Assembly (NCBI GenBank): GCA_001599975.1
Contig: BCIO01000005.1
Span: 372,001-436,000 of the forward strand
Direction of reading: 5' to 3'
Length of the DNA stretch: 64,000 nt
DNA from: Cystobasidiopsis lactophilus
Lineage: Eukaryota > Basidiomycota > Agaricostilbomycetes > Agaricostilbales > Chionosphaeraceae
Shown: piece by piece, positions 45,398 through 56,688 of the stretch
Numbering within the stretch: the first letter of the stretch is position 1
Layout: every line of letters begins with the position of its first letter
Made by a program: the position numbers and the translations under genes
The notes under the pieces: model-generated
The model's input: the letters and a program-made list of their open reading frames with translations, nothing else
Told to the model about the DNA's origin: nothing
Database searches by the model: none

Positions 45398-46441
45398 ATG
45401 CTGACCGTTTACGTTTATGGCACCCCAAATGTCACCGGCCTGATGGCCTTGATTGAAGAGCTCGACTTAGAGTACAAGCAAGTTGACGTCGACTTCCACA
45501 AGAAGGAGCAAAAGACGCCCGAGTTTCTCAAAATGAACCCCAACGGCAAAGGTAATGTTTGCCCTTCACAGCGCATACGATTTCATCTGGCTCACAGAGC
45601 GGCGTGAAAACAGTTCCTGTGGTCGTGGACCACGACAACAACGACTTTGCTGTGTTCGAGTCGTCCGCCATCATGCTCTACCTGGTCGAGCGCTACGATA
45701 AGAAGCGCGAGTTCTCTTTTGACCCCGCCACCCACCCCAACGAGTTCTCCGTCCAGATGGTAATTGCTCTCGCACTGTGATACCCTTACAAAGTCTGATT
45801 GCGCTATGTATCCGCGAAGCAATGGCTCTTCTTTGCCCACGGCAACTTGGGTGTAAGTCGCATCTGCCGATGTGAGACACCACCGGCTGAGAATTGGTTC
45901 CACTAGCCCATGTGTGGTCAGGCTGTCCACTTTGTGCGATACTCGCCCCTGGACATCCCGTATGCCCAGGTCCGCTACATCTCGGTGGGTCCTTTTTCCT
46001 ATGAATGGACAGCATGCGATGATCTGACTCCGGGTGGTCGTGCGAAAAGGAGGCTCGCCGAGTCTTCCAAGTGCTCGAAGATAGGTTGGCCGGCCGAAAC
46101 TTCATATGCGGCGACAAGTACAACATTGTCGATTTCAAGGCGGGTTATCTTGAGCCTTTGCGATCGACCTCAGCTGAATGCTTTGTCGCTGATAGGTGCT
46201 CGGCTGGGTCCCGATCGGCCTTTGGTTCAATATCGACCCTCAAGGCTACCCCAACTTGGTCGCTTGGATCAAGCGCTGCGAGGCTCGCCCAAAGACCTGG
46301 AAGGGTCTTGGCTTGCCGGCCCGGCTGGACGGATATGGGATGGCCGAGACGCCTGAGCCCATCGTCAAGGACGTCAGAGCCTGGGTGCTTCCCGCTTATG
46401 AGGAGGACATGAGGCGCAACGGCATCGAGATGAAGTACTAA
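45398..46441 (+). CDS. Glutathione S-transferase, Ure2p/GstB-like
   Basis: Starts MLTVYVYGTPNVTGLMALIE at 45398. The thioredoxin-fold N-domain has the TPN loop used by Ure2-like GSTs. Splicing of exon 1 (ends 45551) to 45613 gives MNPNGKVPVVVDHDNNDFAV then FESSAIMLYLVERYD, the cis-Pro and ESSAI glutathione-binding signatures. The helical C-domain includes QWLFFAHGNLGPMCGQAVHF, RRVFQVLEDRLAGRNFICGD and LVAWIKRCEARPKTWKGLG, ending RRNGIEMKY. About six short introns. These enzymes conjugate or reduce electrophiles and peroxides in the cytosol. No targeting signal. It is convergent with the sphingomyelinase gene, 188 bp between stop codons. Confidence 0.92.
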
Positions 46442-46629
46442 ACAGCTCATCGCCAAAGCTCAAACTATGTCAAAGTCCAAGTGCTGTGCTTGGTTCTTAA
46501 CAAGATTGCCTAGAATGAAATTCGAAAGATACTGCATACAAATCGGCAGGCGCCTCTTATTGGGCCAGACCCGTCGCCCTCTCAATTCCGACCATGCCAC
46601 ACAAGAGAGACCCCGCAAGAAAGACTCCT

Positions 46630-48878
46630 TTAGTGATGGCGGTGATGATGGTTTAGATGGGAACTACACAGCGGCTTGTTGTACAGCTGGCGATCCGAGT
46701 CGACATCGCGCCTGAAGAGGTCGGGCTTGCTGCACGCACTGGCAGAGTTGCCGGCGCGCATGTCGCAGATGACGTCCTTGCGGCAGGAGGACGAGCTGGG
46801 GCATGAGGCAGAGTCCAAGCCAGCCGACTTGCCACGGAGACTGTGAGGTGCAATTTAAGTCAGCCGGTTCACGGTGGCGGCCGATGGAGGCTACGCACAA
46901 GATGTACTTCTTGAACGCCTTCAGGTCTGTTTCAATGAGGTTGATGACCCCGCTCCAGAACTTGCTGTTGAGAGGCTCGGCGGCCGGCCAGTGGGGCAAG
47001 TAGGCCTCTCGGGCAGAGTACTCCTTGAAGTAAACTGGCTTTTTCCCGCACTTGTCCAGCTCGTGTCCGAGTTTCATGTCTGTGATGTAGGTGACGGAGT
47101 CAATTATTTGGTAGGTCGTCCGGTCGATGCTGTAGACGCGAAAGCCAGGACTAGTGCACTGGCTGTGAGACCAAAAACCCGGAACAGCAGCCTCTGGCAA
47201 ACTCACTTCAATTCAGTGAACGTCGTCATGCTCGGGCCAAGCAGCGAGAATGAAAAGGGCTCGGAGTGCGCGTTCGGCTTCTTGTCGGAGTAGAGCACTT
47301 TGAACTCTGCAAGGCGCGTAAGAGAAGTCGAACGCGGGTGTTCTCTAATGCGACCCACCGTCTCTGTGAGTATGACCGGAAAATTGAGCGCTGATGGTGT
47401 CTTTGTCTGTGGTACTTGCGTCAAGCATGGCCAAAAAAAAAAACCCTGAGAGAGAGTGAGAGAGAACGAACATCGGTACACGATCTTGCTGAACTCGTTC
47501 GACCAGTTCTGGCCGCAGTCGGCGTCGCCAGTGGCAACATGCATAATGAGCCATGCATACTGTCCAGCCGTTTTCGCCTTCTGAAGCTCTTGGATCAAGA
47601 ACGCAAGCTGGCCGCCCTTGTCAAAGTTGGCAGCGTCTTCCAAAGTGGGAAAGTTGTCCACGTAACACATGACCGTGTTCAAAGAGATGATCTTGAGGTT
47701 ACCGTAGACGACAGAGTAGGCGCCCATGTGCTCGACCACCGAGCTTTGTTGCGCAGCCGGCAGCCACGACGCCCATTCGGATTTGAGAAACTGAAATAAC
47801 GGCTTGGACTGGGTAGGCGCGCTAGTTTGAGTGTAGTCTGGGATAATGTTGATGGGCGCAGCCTCGTGATTGCCAATCGAAGGGAAGATGGGAGTCTTGA
47901 TGTACTTCTTGAGCATTGCGTTGGCGGTGTGGGTGGCGCCATTGCTGATGGAAAAGCTCGTTTCCCATATATCATGCGGCGGAAGATCTCTATCAGTCCC
48001 ATGTATCAGCCTCCAGTGGCTTTGAAGCTCTCCAACAGGCAATAACCGACCCGGTAAAGATGGTGAAATCGATCTTCGTCTTGACCGTCTTTTGCACGCT
48101 TTCCAACAGCCACGCGGCGCCTTTGGGAGACATGTCGCAGTTGTAGTCTCCCCAGGACGAAGCATACGTCAGAGGGATGGAGGTGTTAGCCGGTGGCGTG
48201 TTTGTGTCGGACCGGCAGCACAAGAGAAAGTCGCATGTCGCTAGCGAACCCGTCTCATACAGGGGGTCCAGATGCTGTTTTTAGCTTAGCAAAGAGTGTC
48301 CACAGTGGTCAACTAGGGTCAGCTCACGAAGTCGCTGAGATGCAGGACCGTCAATGCGTTCTTGCGATTGACAACAGTGGGCAGCGGCTTTCGCGGTTTC
48401 TTGGCCTTGGGGATGACCAGCTTAGACGGGAGCAGCGTTTTGGGCCAGTCGCAGCTCGACACGATGGGGCAGATCCAGTCGCTGTCGAGCACGCCTTTGC
48501 GCGGGATGAGCAGAGAAGCTTGGTCCAAAGTCCAGGCGAAAGTTGGGCCAAGGGTATCCGCAAAGCCTCTGCATTCAACCGGGTTGACTCCTAGGAGCTC
48601 GCAGCCGGCCTGTTTGGCAGGAAGATTGGCCTTCAGCTTTGGGAAAAGGAATTCTGAAAGCAAGGTCTACGTACAACCAACGCATCAATTGTGAGGTTGT
48701 AATCAGCCGTCAAGAAGACATCCAAGCCAGCTAGTGCGACCTTGCACTCTAGACAGGTGCTGGTGCCAGAAATCAGGCTCTCGAGCGCGGCGGTCAGGTT
48801 GGAACTCGGAGCGATTGAGCCCGCAGCTGCTCCGGCGACCATGGCGCCCGCTGCCGCCAGCTGAACAAATCGCTTCAT
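46630..48878 (-). CDS. Acid sphingomyelinase-like phosphodiesterase, secreted
   Basis: ATG at 48878 with a signal peptide (MKRFVQLAAAGAMVAGAAAG). A saposin-like region with paired Cys follows (STCLECKVALAGLDVFLTAD, AGCELLGVNPVECRGFADTL). The calcineurin-like phosphodiesterase domain shows TVLHLSDFHLDPLYETG (metal-binding D-x-H), DYNCDMS, a GNHEAAP metal motif, a histidine-containing IMHVATGDADC loop and the final GHTH box. The C-terminal part (SIDRTTYQIIDSVTYITDM, YFKEYSAREAYL) matches the ASM C-domain, and the tail is rich in Ser, Cys and His. ASM enzymes hydrolyse sphingomyelin or related phosphodiesters outside the cell or in lysosome-like compartments; fungal substrates are less certain. 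About eight introns, ends at 46630. Confidence 0.9.
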
Positions 48879-49298
48879 TATGACTTTGCTGTACCAGAGC
48901 AATATTCAGAGAGCTGGAGGAGGCGCGGGGCATGTTTTGTTTGTTTGCTTGCTTATTGCACCAGATCGCCGGCGCGTCGACGGAAGAGGCTTTCCGAGGT
49001 GGTCTGGATCTGCCGACGCCCGTTTTGGCGTCCCGACATGTTGAGCAAACGGTGTCCAGCAACGAGGGCCTCGAAATGTAGCGAACTCTCGCGGTGACGG
49101 AGAGCATGACAGACCGGATTCTGAAGCGCGGGTCTTTGGCCGTCTCATCTCAGCAAACCTCTCGAGCAACTGTCATACGTTCGGAAGGCAATGGGGCGCT
49201 CTGTTTCAGACAGCAAGGCTAATAAGGCAGTTGGCTCGACGCAATCGAGACCTCCCTCGAGCTCCCTCGCTCCCTCTTGAAGTCACGCGTCGATTCAG
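48879..49298. other. Intergenic region upstream of the sphingomyelinase gene
   Basis: About 420 bp between the sphingomyelinase start codon and the MFS transporter stop codon, both on the minus strand. ORFs here are short and unsupported. Likely promoter DNA. Confidence 0.6.
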
Positions 49299-51097
49299 CT
49301 AGTCGTGGTGTGCGGTGACAGGAGAAGCGACAAGTCTGGCAGAGGAGAGGATGGGCTCGTCGTCTGGGTCTTGAAGGGTGAAGGCGGAGTAGGTGGCCAA
49401 CACGTTAGAGGCGGCCAGCAGAATGAAGATCAATTTGCCGTTGAGGACGTTCTTCTCGATGGATAAGGCAAACATGGCGCTGCTGAACGCTGGAGCGATC
49501 GCTCGAACAAGAGCAGAGAGCATTTGCGCGAAGCCGTTGAGGCTTCCCATTGCCACCCGCGAAGGGCAGGTGTGGTTCAGCCTGCGCTGTCTTTAGTCAC
49601 GCTCCAGGAGTGCCAGACAAAGCACACACAAGAGGAAGTTTGTAGTCCACACAGTCTGCGCGATGCAAAGAGTAAACAAGGCCGCGAAGTAGAGGACGAC
49701 GGGTTTAAGAGAGTTTGAGGCGTCTCGAGCGGCGGAAGTGGCCAAGCTCAGCAAGCCGATGGGGACCAAGAAGAGGAACGTCATGACTGTCTCCCACTGG
49801 TCAGTTCATTCAGCATGCGGTGACGAGATCAGACGCACAGCGGGCTAGGTTGATAGTTCCAAACTTAGCGTGCAGGCGAGGGAAGATGACCAGCTGAGCG
49901 AAAACGGCCATTAAAGCGCGTGCTGCGCCATTTTCAGGATTTCGTACAGTATGGGACGGCGATCAGCTTACACGACAGCGCCTTGCCGATAGAAGCTTCC
50001 GAGAATCCGAGGCCCCCGCTCTCCGGTGGTTCGAAGGCAATCAGTGGCAAGATGGCCTCGATGCAGGTGGTCACAAATGCCAGCATTGCATTGTGAATTA
50101 GCACAGCGACCACGTCAGGTGTGAGAATTTGGCGCATCGGTGGTGCCTCGACAGCGCGACCATCTTTCTTGACATGCCGCTTGAGGGTCTCTTTCAAAAA
50201 GAAGAGGCCGAGCACACAGGCAACGAAGGAGAAGAGGGAGGTGGCGAGGCAGGACAGGAGGTACGGGAATTGTCCGAATAATTTGCTGTCGCGAAAGAGG
50301 CTCGGTATGTTGGCGACCGGGTCGGCCAGTATCCCGCCTATCAATGGTCCCAAGGTTTGGCCACTATCGGGAACCTTTGAGACCATCAAAATGAGTGTTT
50401 CTGACAACTCACAGCGGCCAGGCGGATGCCAGCAGCCCGAAAGCGAACGCCTCGTTGGAATGATCCGTGATCTCAGCCATGCTGGTTCGGATAACGGCCG
50501 TGTTTCCGTTAAGTAAGCTGCCCAGAAATGAGTGATGGAATGCAAAGCAAAGGCCGACACGCCTCACCCCGCGAGCATTCTGGAAAGGACCATGCAGACG
50601 AAAGTCTTGCTGAGACCAAAGCAGATAACGCTCAACGAAGCACCAAACAGTCCAAAGATTATGATGGGTTTCCTGCCACCTGAATGTGAAGTTGGCCGGT
50701 AAGAGAAGTTGGAACAAAGAAACGAAGCGGCACTTGCATCGGTCGCTGAGGCGCCCCCAGCCGAAGATGGTCATGCTCTGCGAGAATGCAAAGGCAGACT
50801 CAATGATGCCACTGTAGAAGCCGACTTGGCTGGCTTCCAGGTTCAAATTCGGGTCTTGCTCCACTTGGGCATTGACGAAGCTAAAGATGCCTGAGCTCCC
50901 CGATTCAGATAAGCGGTAGGCACCTGCATAGGAAGAGGCGCACAGGTGAAGCTGATGGGCTCAACAAGGCGCATGAGCACCAGCAGGAAAACTTGGGTCC
51001 GAGGCAGTGGCGTGGCGAGTGGATGCCTCGGCGGAACGAGGTGGTGCGGCAGCAAGGGCAGCTTTTCATCGTGGGAGTGGACGGACGAGGCGAACAT
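49299..51097 (-). CDS. Major facilitator superfamily transporter (ZIFL/TetA-like)
   Basis: ATG at 51097 (MFASSVHSHDEKLPLLPHHL). TPLPRTQVFLLVLMRLVEPI is spliced to SFTCIFSFVNAQVEQDPNLN and QVGFYSGIIESAFAFSQSM, with the MFS signature GWGRLSDR after helix 2 and RKPIIIFGLFGASLSVICFG next. Helices 5 and 6 have GNTAVIRTSMAEITDHSNEA and the TetA-type GPLIGGILADP motif. A charged central loop (LKRHVKKDGRAVEAPP) precedes the second half, which ends with ALQ/DPDDEP and a short polar tail. This subgroup includes zinc-induced facilitator-like and drug or organic-anion transporters; the substrate is not predictable. About nine introns. MTR3 lies 81 bp upstream on the same strand. Confidence 0.9.
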
Positions 51098-51178
51098 GGC
51101 CGTCTGCGGACAAGGAGCGACTCGCCCGGGATGGACTCCGAAGCCGTTCTAGGCCGTGTATTCTTCCAAAGGTGAAGT

Positions 51179-52336
51179 TCATTGCACGGCAGCGACAGAA
51201 TCCTGCAAGGCTTTGGCCGCCACGCCATGAATCTGAGCACACATGTCGAACAGGATCTTGAGCGACTGTGACCCTCGCTGCCTTAGGAAAGTGTTCATCT
51301 TATGAGGCAGACAGCAGCCCACCTGCTTCGTTGTGGCTCGAGAAGTTTCACCGTTGAGGTAGACATGTGATGTAGTGCCCATCGCTGGAATGCAGGCGAG
51401 ACTGATGAAGCCGCTTGATAAGCGGGTCGCTTCATCGTAGGTCGGATCTAACAAAAGCGGAGCTCGATAAATTTCGTGCGTTGAAGGGTTGGGCGGTGGC
51501 AGAAGGGCCTGGTTTGATTGCTGAGTTAAGTGCGAGGGAGGACGAAGGAGCGCTTACAGCGGAACAGCCGATCACCAAGCCGTACATTTCGATGCCCGCT
51601 TGAGCTAATGCGACACTGGCGGCCGTCACGCCTCTGTTCGTGGCATATTGAGAACCCTGGTAGACGGAATGGAGAGAAGGGCTCACGCGCTGATATCTTG
51701 CAAAGGTCCGTCGCACTCCAAAATGACCAAAAACAAATCGATGGCCGATTTGGGCAGCAGGTCCAGCCTCAAAGCCGGCCTCAGCGCCTGCTCCAACTTG
51801 GCTGAAAGGTGCGGCGATTCTGCTTCCTGTGATGCACTGTCCATTAGATCGCGCTGCTGACACAAGAGGCAGGCTGGCCCACTTTGCCGGGAGGCCTCCG
51901 CCGGTCGGGAGCTGCAAAAGGTGCAAACCGGACTTCGACGTTGAGCTGGGCCTGGTCCGAGTAGCCAGCGTCGCCTTTGGTTGGGTGTGGTCCAAATCTG
52001 CTCTCTGAGGCATGAGCGCGCTGGGAAAGCAGGCTTGAAAGGGACTTTTCTCGTACACGGAGCAAATCATCTTGAGCTTGCCAGTCTCAACATAGGCCGA
52101 CCCGCTGGCTTGTGTTATGAGTCCCGTCTTGAGAACTGGTTGTACAACAGGTTAAATGGTGCAAATTGTGAGGTCAGAAGGCGGAAAAGCTCACAAATCG
52201 GTCGAATGTCATTTGCAGCTCGTCCGTCCTCCCTTTCCGTCCGGTTGATGCGCTCGGGCGTGGTGGGCCGCGGCAAAGGGTCTAATGGCGCAGATGACTC
52301 TGGCCCAACGAATCTGCGGCGATCTCCAGTCGACAT
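51179..52336 (-). CDS. MTR3: Exosome complex subunit MTR3 (EXOSC6)
   Basis: ATG at 52336 (MSTGDRRRFVGPESSAPLDP). EDGRAANDIRPIC then FKTGLITQASGSAYVETGKL and KMICSVY is the start of an RNase PH fold. DQAQLNVEVRFAPFAAPDRR, LSAKLEQALRPALRLDLLPK, SAIDLFLVILECDG and GVTAASVALAQAGIEMYGLV follow. The last domain has DPTYDEATRLSSGFISLACI and ends at 51179. This pattern (AGIEMY, LLPKS.ID) is that of Mtr3, one of six catalytically inert RNase PH-like ring subunits of the RNA exosome, active in nuclear and cytoplasmic RNA processing and decay. Phosphorolytic catalytic residues are not expected. About five introns. An alternative would be RRP41/46, but the N-terminal RRxVGPE..P start favours MTR3. Confidence 0.9.
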
Positions 52337-52769
52337 CGTTGTCAGGAAGTGGTGGGCTCAGGTCGACTTTGCGTCCCTTCGCTGCCAGGGTTGAACCTCC
52401 CCACAAAAGGTCTTCGACTCGCAAGTGGTCCGTGGCTCTGAACGCTCAATCAGAAGGATAGGGCGATGAAGTCGACTAATGGGGCCATTGCGCCCGCGGT
52501 TCCCTTGAAAAAGCGCGTGAGCTAGATCGCCACCCTTCCCTACCGTACACGACACGTAAAGGAAACACATAGAAGGGATACAATGCTGGAGGAGTGACCA
52601 TACACAGAAGGAGGTTCTATACACAGAAGGAGATTGGGACATTGACGCAGCCGAAAATCCCCGCCGCTTAAGTTTGTGGCGAAGGTATCCGCCAACGCCA
52701 CCAGCAAATGCCCACGCCGGCCGTCGCTTGGCTGTCGGTCGCACAGTGAAAGCTGGGCAGCCGGACAGC
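52337..52769. other. Intergenic region upstream of MTR3
   Basis: About 430 bp between the MTR3 start codon and the stop of the first dioxygenase gene. A short direct repeat (atacacagaaggaggtt and acacagaaggagatt) lies near 52600-52640. Otherwise I see only promoter-type DNA. Confidence 0.55.
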
Positions 52770-54067
52770 CTACACAAGGAGACCGGCTGCGCGCTTGGCC
52801 TTGTCTGACAGGACCGGTCGGCCAAATGGAAACGTCTTGGCCGGATCCAAGCTCTGGTCGGGCTTCAAAATGAAGGCTAGCGGGTCGTGGCTCTGTGCGT
52901 TTGATTTATTCACAGTTCCAACAAGAAAAGTGCAAAGAGTGCCCACTTACTGTGACCCAGCCATTGTTGAAGGCCAGCACCTTTTGTTTGCGCTTCTCCT
53001 CCGACAGAGTGTTGGGCTTGTAGCAGACATACACTGCGAAGCGCTTATTGCCAGCTGAAGGTGCCTGGGCCCAATGCATGGTGCGTGAGTCCCAAAGAAC
53101 AAAGTCCCCCTGACCCAATGATCACTGTTCAACCAGAGCCAAAAACAAGAGGAAGCAACCACTCACAGGCTCCAGTTCGGGCTTGACCCAGCGACATCCG
53201 CGCTCCTCGTACCATTGGGGGTCGTTGTTAGCCACCAACTGGTGATCTTTCAAGGCCCATCCGCCGGCAGGTTCTTCTTTGGCTTTCCAGAACTCATTGA
53301 AGAGGCTTGATGAGCCGTCCATGACAGTGAGTCCTCCGTCCTTTGGACCATTGGGCAAAAGATTGATCAAGCCCTGGACGCAAAACTTGTAGGGCCGATA
53401 GGGCGACTGATCCATCTGCACGTGGACCGTCAGCAAAGAGGTCGGTGAGGTATGTAGGACGTCGGCATACATGCGGCCAAGGCTTAATTTCATCACCAAC
53501 TTCTTCAGGCGGGACGGGAACGGACAAGTTGGCGCCATCAAAGGAGATGGTCAAGTCGGTCGTGTCGTAAAGGGTTTCCCAGATGTTCACAATGCCAGGC
53601 TCAGTTTTCACGTCCCAAACCCATTGCGCATGTCCAATGCCGTGGCTGTTTGAGTGGCTTAGTAATTTACGTCAATACGTGGATGCGGCAAAAGACGCAC
53701 TGTTGGAGAAGTCCACCGCGACGAGACTTGGGCAGCTTGTCTGTGTGCCAAGTCGAGGTGTCGTCTCTCTTGTACCCCAGATTGAAGCCTTCGAGCCAAT
53801 CTTCAGCCCTATTGACGTAGGAAGCGGCCTGATCGGGCGAAATAGCCCTCTTGACGACGGCCCACTGAATGTTCTTCAGCTTAATCGTCCCAAATAAAGC
53901 AGCAGGGAGCCACGTACTCCGCGCTTCTCAAGATCGTAAAACCACTGGGGCAGGTCGGGCTTCTTTGAGACCTCCAGCGGAGCTTCCTTCAGCAGTTGCT
54001 CGGCTTCGACTCGGTCTAGAGCACCGAGCAGGGTGTTCGAAGCCTCAATCTCCTTTCGAGCATCCAT
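52770..54067 (-). CDS. Phytanoyl-CoA dioxygenase-like protein A
   Basis: First of three paralogues. ATG at 54067 (MDARKEIEASNTLLGALDRV). The Fe(II)/2-oxoglutarate fold shows IWETLYDTTDLTISFDGANL, then KPWPH joined across an intron to MDQSPYRPYKFCVQGLINLL, giving HxD of the metal triad. DGGLTVMDGSSSLFNEFW follows, then FVLWDSRTMHWAQAPSAGNK with the distal His and RFAVYVCYKP with the Arg that binds 2-oxoglutarate. The last exon reads SHDPLAFILKPDQ and ends GRPVLSDKAKRAAGLLV at 52770. The intron inside the HxD codons is absent from B and C. The reaction is likely hydroxylation of an unknown small molecule; the family name does not prove phytanoyl-CoA as substrate. Confidence 0.85.
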
Positions 54068-54650
54068 TTTCTTATTCAATGGCAGTCGTGGGACAGGAGC
54101 AATAGGTAGATAGAGGCACAGCTTCTCAATCGCTCGGACCCGAAGCCATGTTCTGACACTGTGCGAACGCGCGAGACGCAGATGTCACTGAGTACGTATG
54201 GAAGCAGGCTCTGGTCGATTCTTTCTGTCTTGTCAAAGCAGTGGCATCAAAAACAGGCGCGCTATACAAGGCAACTAGTCTCCGGTCAAGACCGTGCAAA
54301 GCGAGGTGAATTGAGAGACTCGACCGTCCACACCGACAACTTGAAATCTCGAAGCAGAGCACGCATGGAGCATGAGGTTTGGAAGAGTGTGGACGTCAGA
54401 GCTTGATTGCAAAGCCACGGCGGGTGCAGGAAGGAAGCTGCTTGGCATGAAGTGGCCGAAGTGATAAGGTGGCGGCGAGAGGTTGGTGGTGCGGACACTT
54501 TGTGACCCGAAGATATCTATCACATGAGAATTGCACACAAGAAGACGGGAGAGATCGAATTTATGGGCAATGGCACCGACGAAGCATGCAGCGAGTTTCC
54601 GGTAATCCGACTGGTGTCGCGCCAGGATCCAGATACGCAGACCGGCCTAC
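54068..54650. other. Intergenic region between dioxygenase genes A and B
   Basis: About 580 bp with the promoter of A and the 3' end of B. Overlapping ORFs on both strands have no features. I see nothing else. Confidence 0.6.
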
Positions 54651-55970
54651 TCAAGGAATGATCCCAGCCATCCTGAGCATTCTGTCGGACAAGACTGGCC
54701 GCCCGTAGGGAAAGGTGTCCTTCTCGTCCTCCGACTGCCCATCCTTCACGCCGAACGAGATGGGATCGTGCGAGATGCACCAGCCCTTGGCGAAAGCTTC
54801 GATCTTGAGCTGCCGCATTTCTTCTGTGAGCTGCACCCGAGGCTTCATGCAGATGTAGACGGCGAAGCGCTTGTTGGCACCGGTAGGAATCTTGCCATAG
54901 TGGACCGAACGACTGTCCCAGAGCACAAAGTCTTTTGCTGCCAATCAAGTCAAGCAAAGGGAGGATTCCAAGGAGAACAACGAACCGCCCTGAGACGAGG
55001 CCGTCAATAAATAGTCGACGCGTTGGAGCAAGACATCACTCACGGGCTCCAGGTCGGGCTTGTACCACTGCGCACCGCGCTCCTCGAACCATTTGAGGTC
55101 TTCCTCGCTGAAGGTGTGCCAATCAATGGGCCCCCAGCCCCCTTCAGGTGGCTCCTTCGCATCGAAGAACGCTTTGAAGAGCTTCGAGGAGCCTTTCAAG
55201 ACAACAAAGCCACCGTCGTCTGGTCCGTTTGGAAGCTGTGCGTCAGAAAGAGAAGGGATGAGACCGCATATGTCTAAGGGGGAGGATTAAACGCACCAGA
55301 TTAAGGAGACCTTGGACCCCGTGCAAGTACTGCCGCAGGGGCGACTGGTCGACATGAGGCCAAGGCGCACCGCGATTCTGAATCTCGTCGACGGGCAAAG
55401 GGACAGACAGGTTGGCGCCATCAAACGAGACAGCCAGGTCCTCCGTTCCCCAGAGGGTCGTCCAGATGTCGTGCACGCCCTTTTCAGCTTTGCAGTCCCA
55501 GACGAACTGAGCGTGAGCGATGCCATGATCTTGATACAGCCCTCCTTTGTGATGGTAAGGCAGGTTCTTAGCACGCCAGGTCGAAGGATCATCCCTCTTG
55601 TAGCCGAGCTTGAAGCCTTCGAGCCACGCTTCCCCTCGCTCGACATAGGCCGCAGCTTGCTCCGGCGTGATGGCTTCTTTCACAATGGCGAACTATGCAT
55701 TTGCCAGGAAGATTTTATCATCAGGCCTTGACACAACTGATCAAGTGGCGATTGGAAACGCACCCCGTTCTCCTGTAGCTCCTCGACCCACTTTGGCGCT
55801 TCGCCCTCGGTTGAGATGGTCATTCCAGGTCCAGCAGCCACCACTTCTGGCGAGTCAAAGAACCCACGCCCGCGCTGCTTGGGCTTGCCGGGCGCCTCTT
55901 CATTCGCAGGCTGCTCGGCTTTCACCGGATTCTCTCCGTCTGGCATGGCGCTCGCTTTCGTATCGTGCAT
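54651..55970 (-). CDS. Phytanoyl-CoA dioxygenase-like protein B
   Basis: The likely start is the ATG at 55970 (MHDTKASAMPDGENPVKAEQ); the codon that would extend it upstream is TTG. A Lys/Glu/Pro-rich extension of about 45 residues precedes PGMTISTEGEAPKWVEELQE. Then AIVKEAITPEQAAAYVERGE, GGLYQDHGIAHAQFVWDC, LAVSFDGANLSVPLP, PWPHVDQSPLRQYLHGVQGL (HxD), DGGFVVLKGSSKLFKAFF, KDFVLWDSRSVHYGKIPTG (distal His) and KRFAVYICMKPR (2-oxoglutarate Arg). It ends YGRPVLSDRMLRMAGIIP at 54651. All cofactor ligands are present, so an active oxygenase is likely. B and C are closer to each other than to A. Confidence 0.88.
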
Positions 55971-56688
55971 TGAGAGGTAAGTCGTCGACACGGAGCAAAA
56001 GAGCAACACAGCCAATCGAACGACAAGCAGTGCAAGCGGGGCCGAAGCGGTGGCATTTTACATAGAGAGCAGGGCAGGAGAATTGATCGAGAACCATGGT
56101 AGACGTCGTTCGCGATCATGAGCCAAGCCTCTTGCGCAATACACTTGCTAATTGTGCTGATGGTTATTTGAGAGCACCTTTTGAGAGCGGAATGAACGTT
56201 GGAGGCATCAAAACGCGTGCAATCAGAGGGTCCGCCGGAAAGGAATCAAAGGCCATCGATTGCTCCTTCTTGGGCAACTTTGGTTCGAGCAGAACGCGTT
56301 CTTAAGGAACAGATTGGCTTGAAAGGCGAGCAGACAGAGGGGGACAACAGACGATTCGAGTTCGAGGCTGTTCGAGCCCAACAGCACTGGGTTTTGCCAC
56401 CCGCTTGTTTGCGCTGACATCGCGTTCTTTGGCTCGTGTCAACATCATTTCTGCCTGATGAAGCGTGGCAAAGGCAATCCTGAGGGGTCAAGGGGCCTGT
56501 GCAACCTACCAGAACTTGGCTGCTGCTGAGGGGACACAGAAGGGCAGGGGAACTCGCCTCTCTTGCCTGGACAGCGAGCTGCCTGCTTGTTCTTGACCAG
56601 CAGGAGGCCAGCCAGCAGCGACCAATTGACTTTGGTACCGCAGCTACGACCCTCGGCGCGCTCTCACACACCCACTTGACACTCCAAC
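55971..56688. other. Divergent promoter region between dioxygenase B and TBP
   Basis: About 720 bp separating the divergent start codons of dioxygenase B and the TATA-binding protein gene. The two promoters share this space. ORFs on both strands lack features. I see no clear TATA box. Confidence 0.6.
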
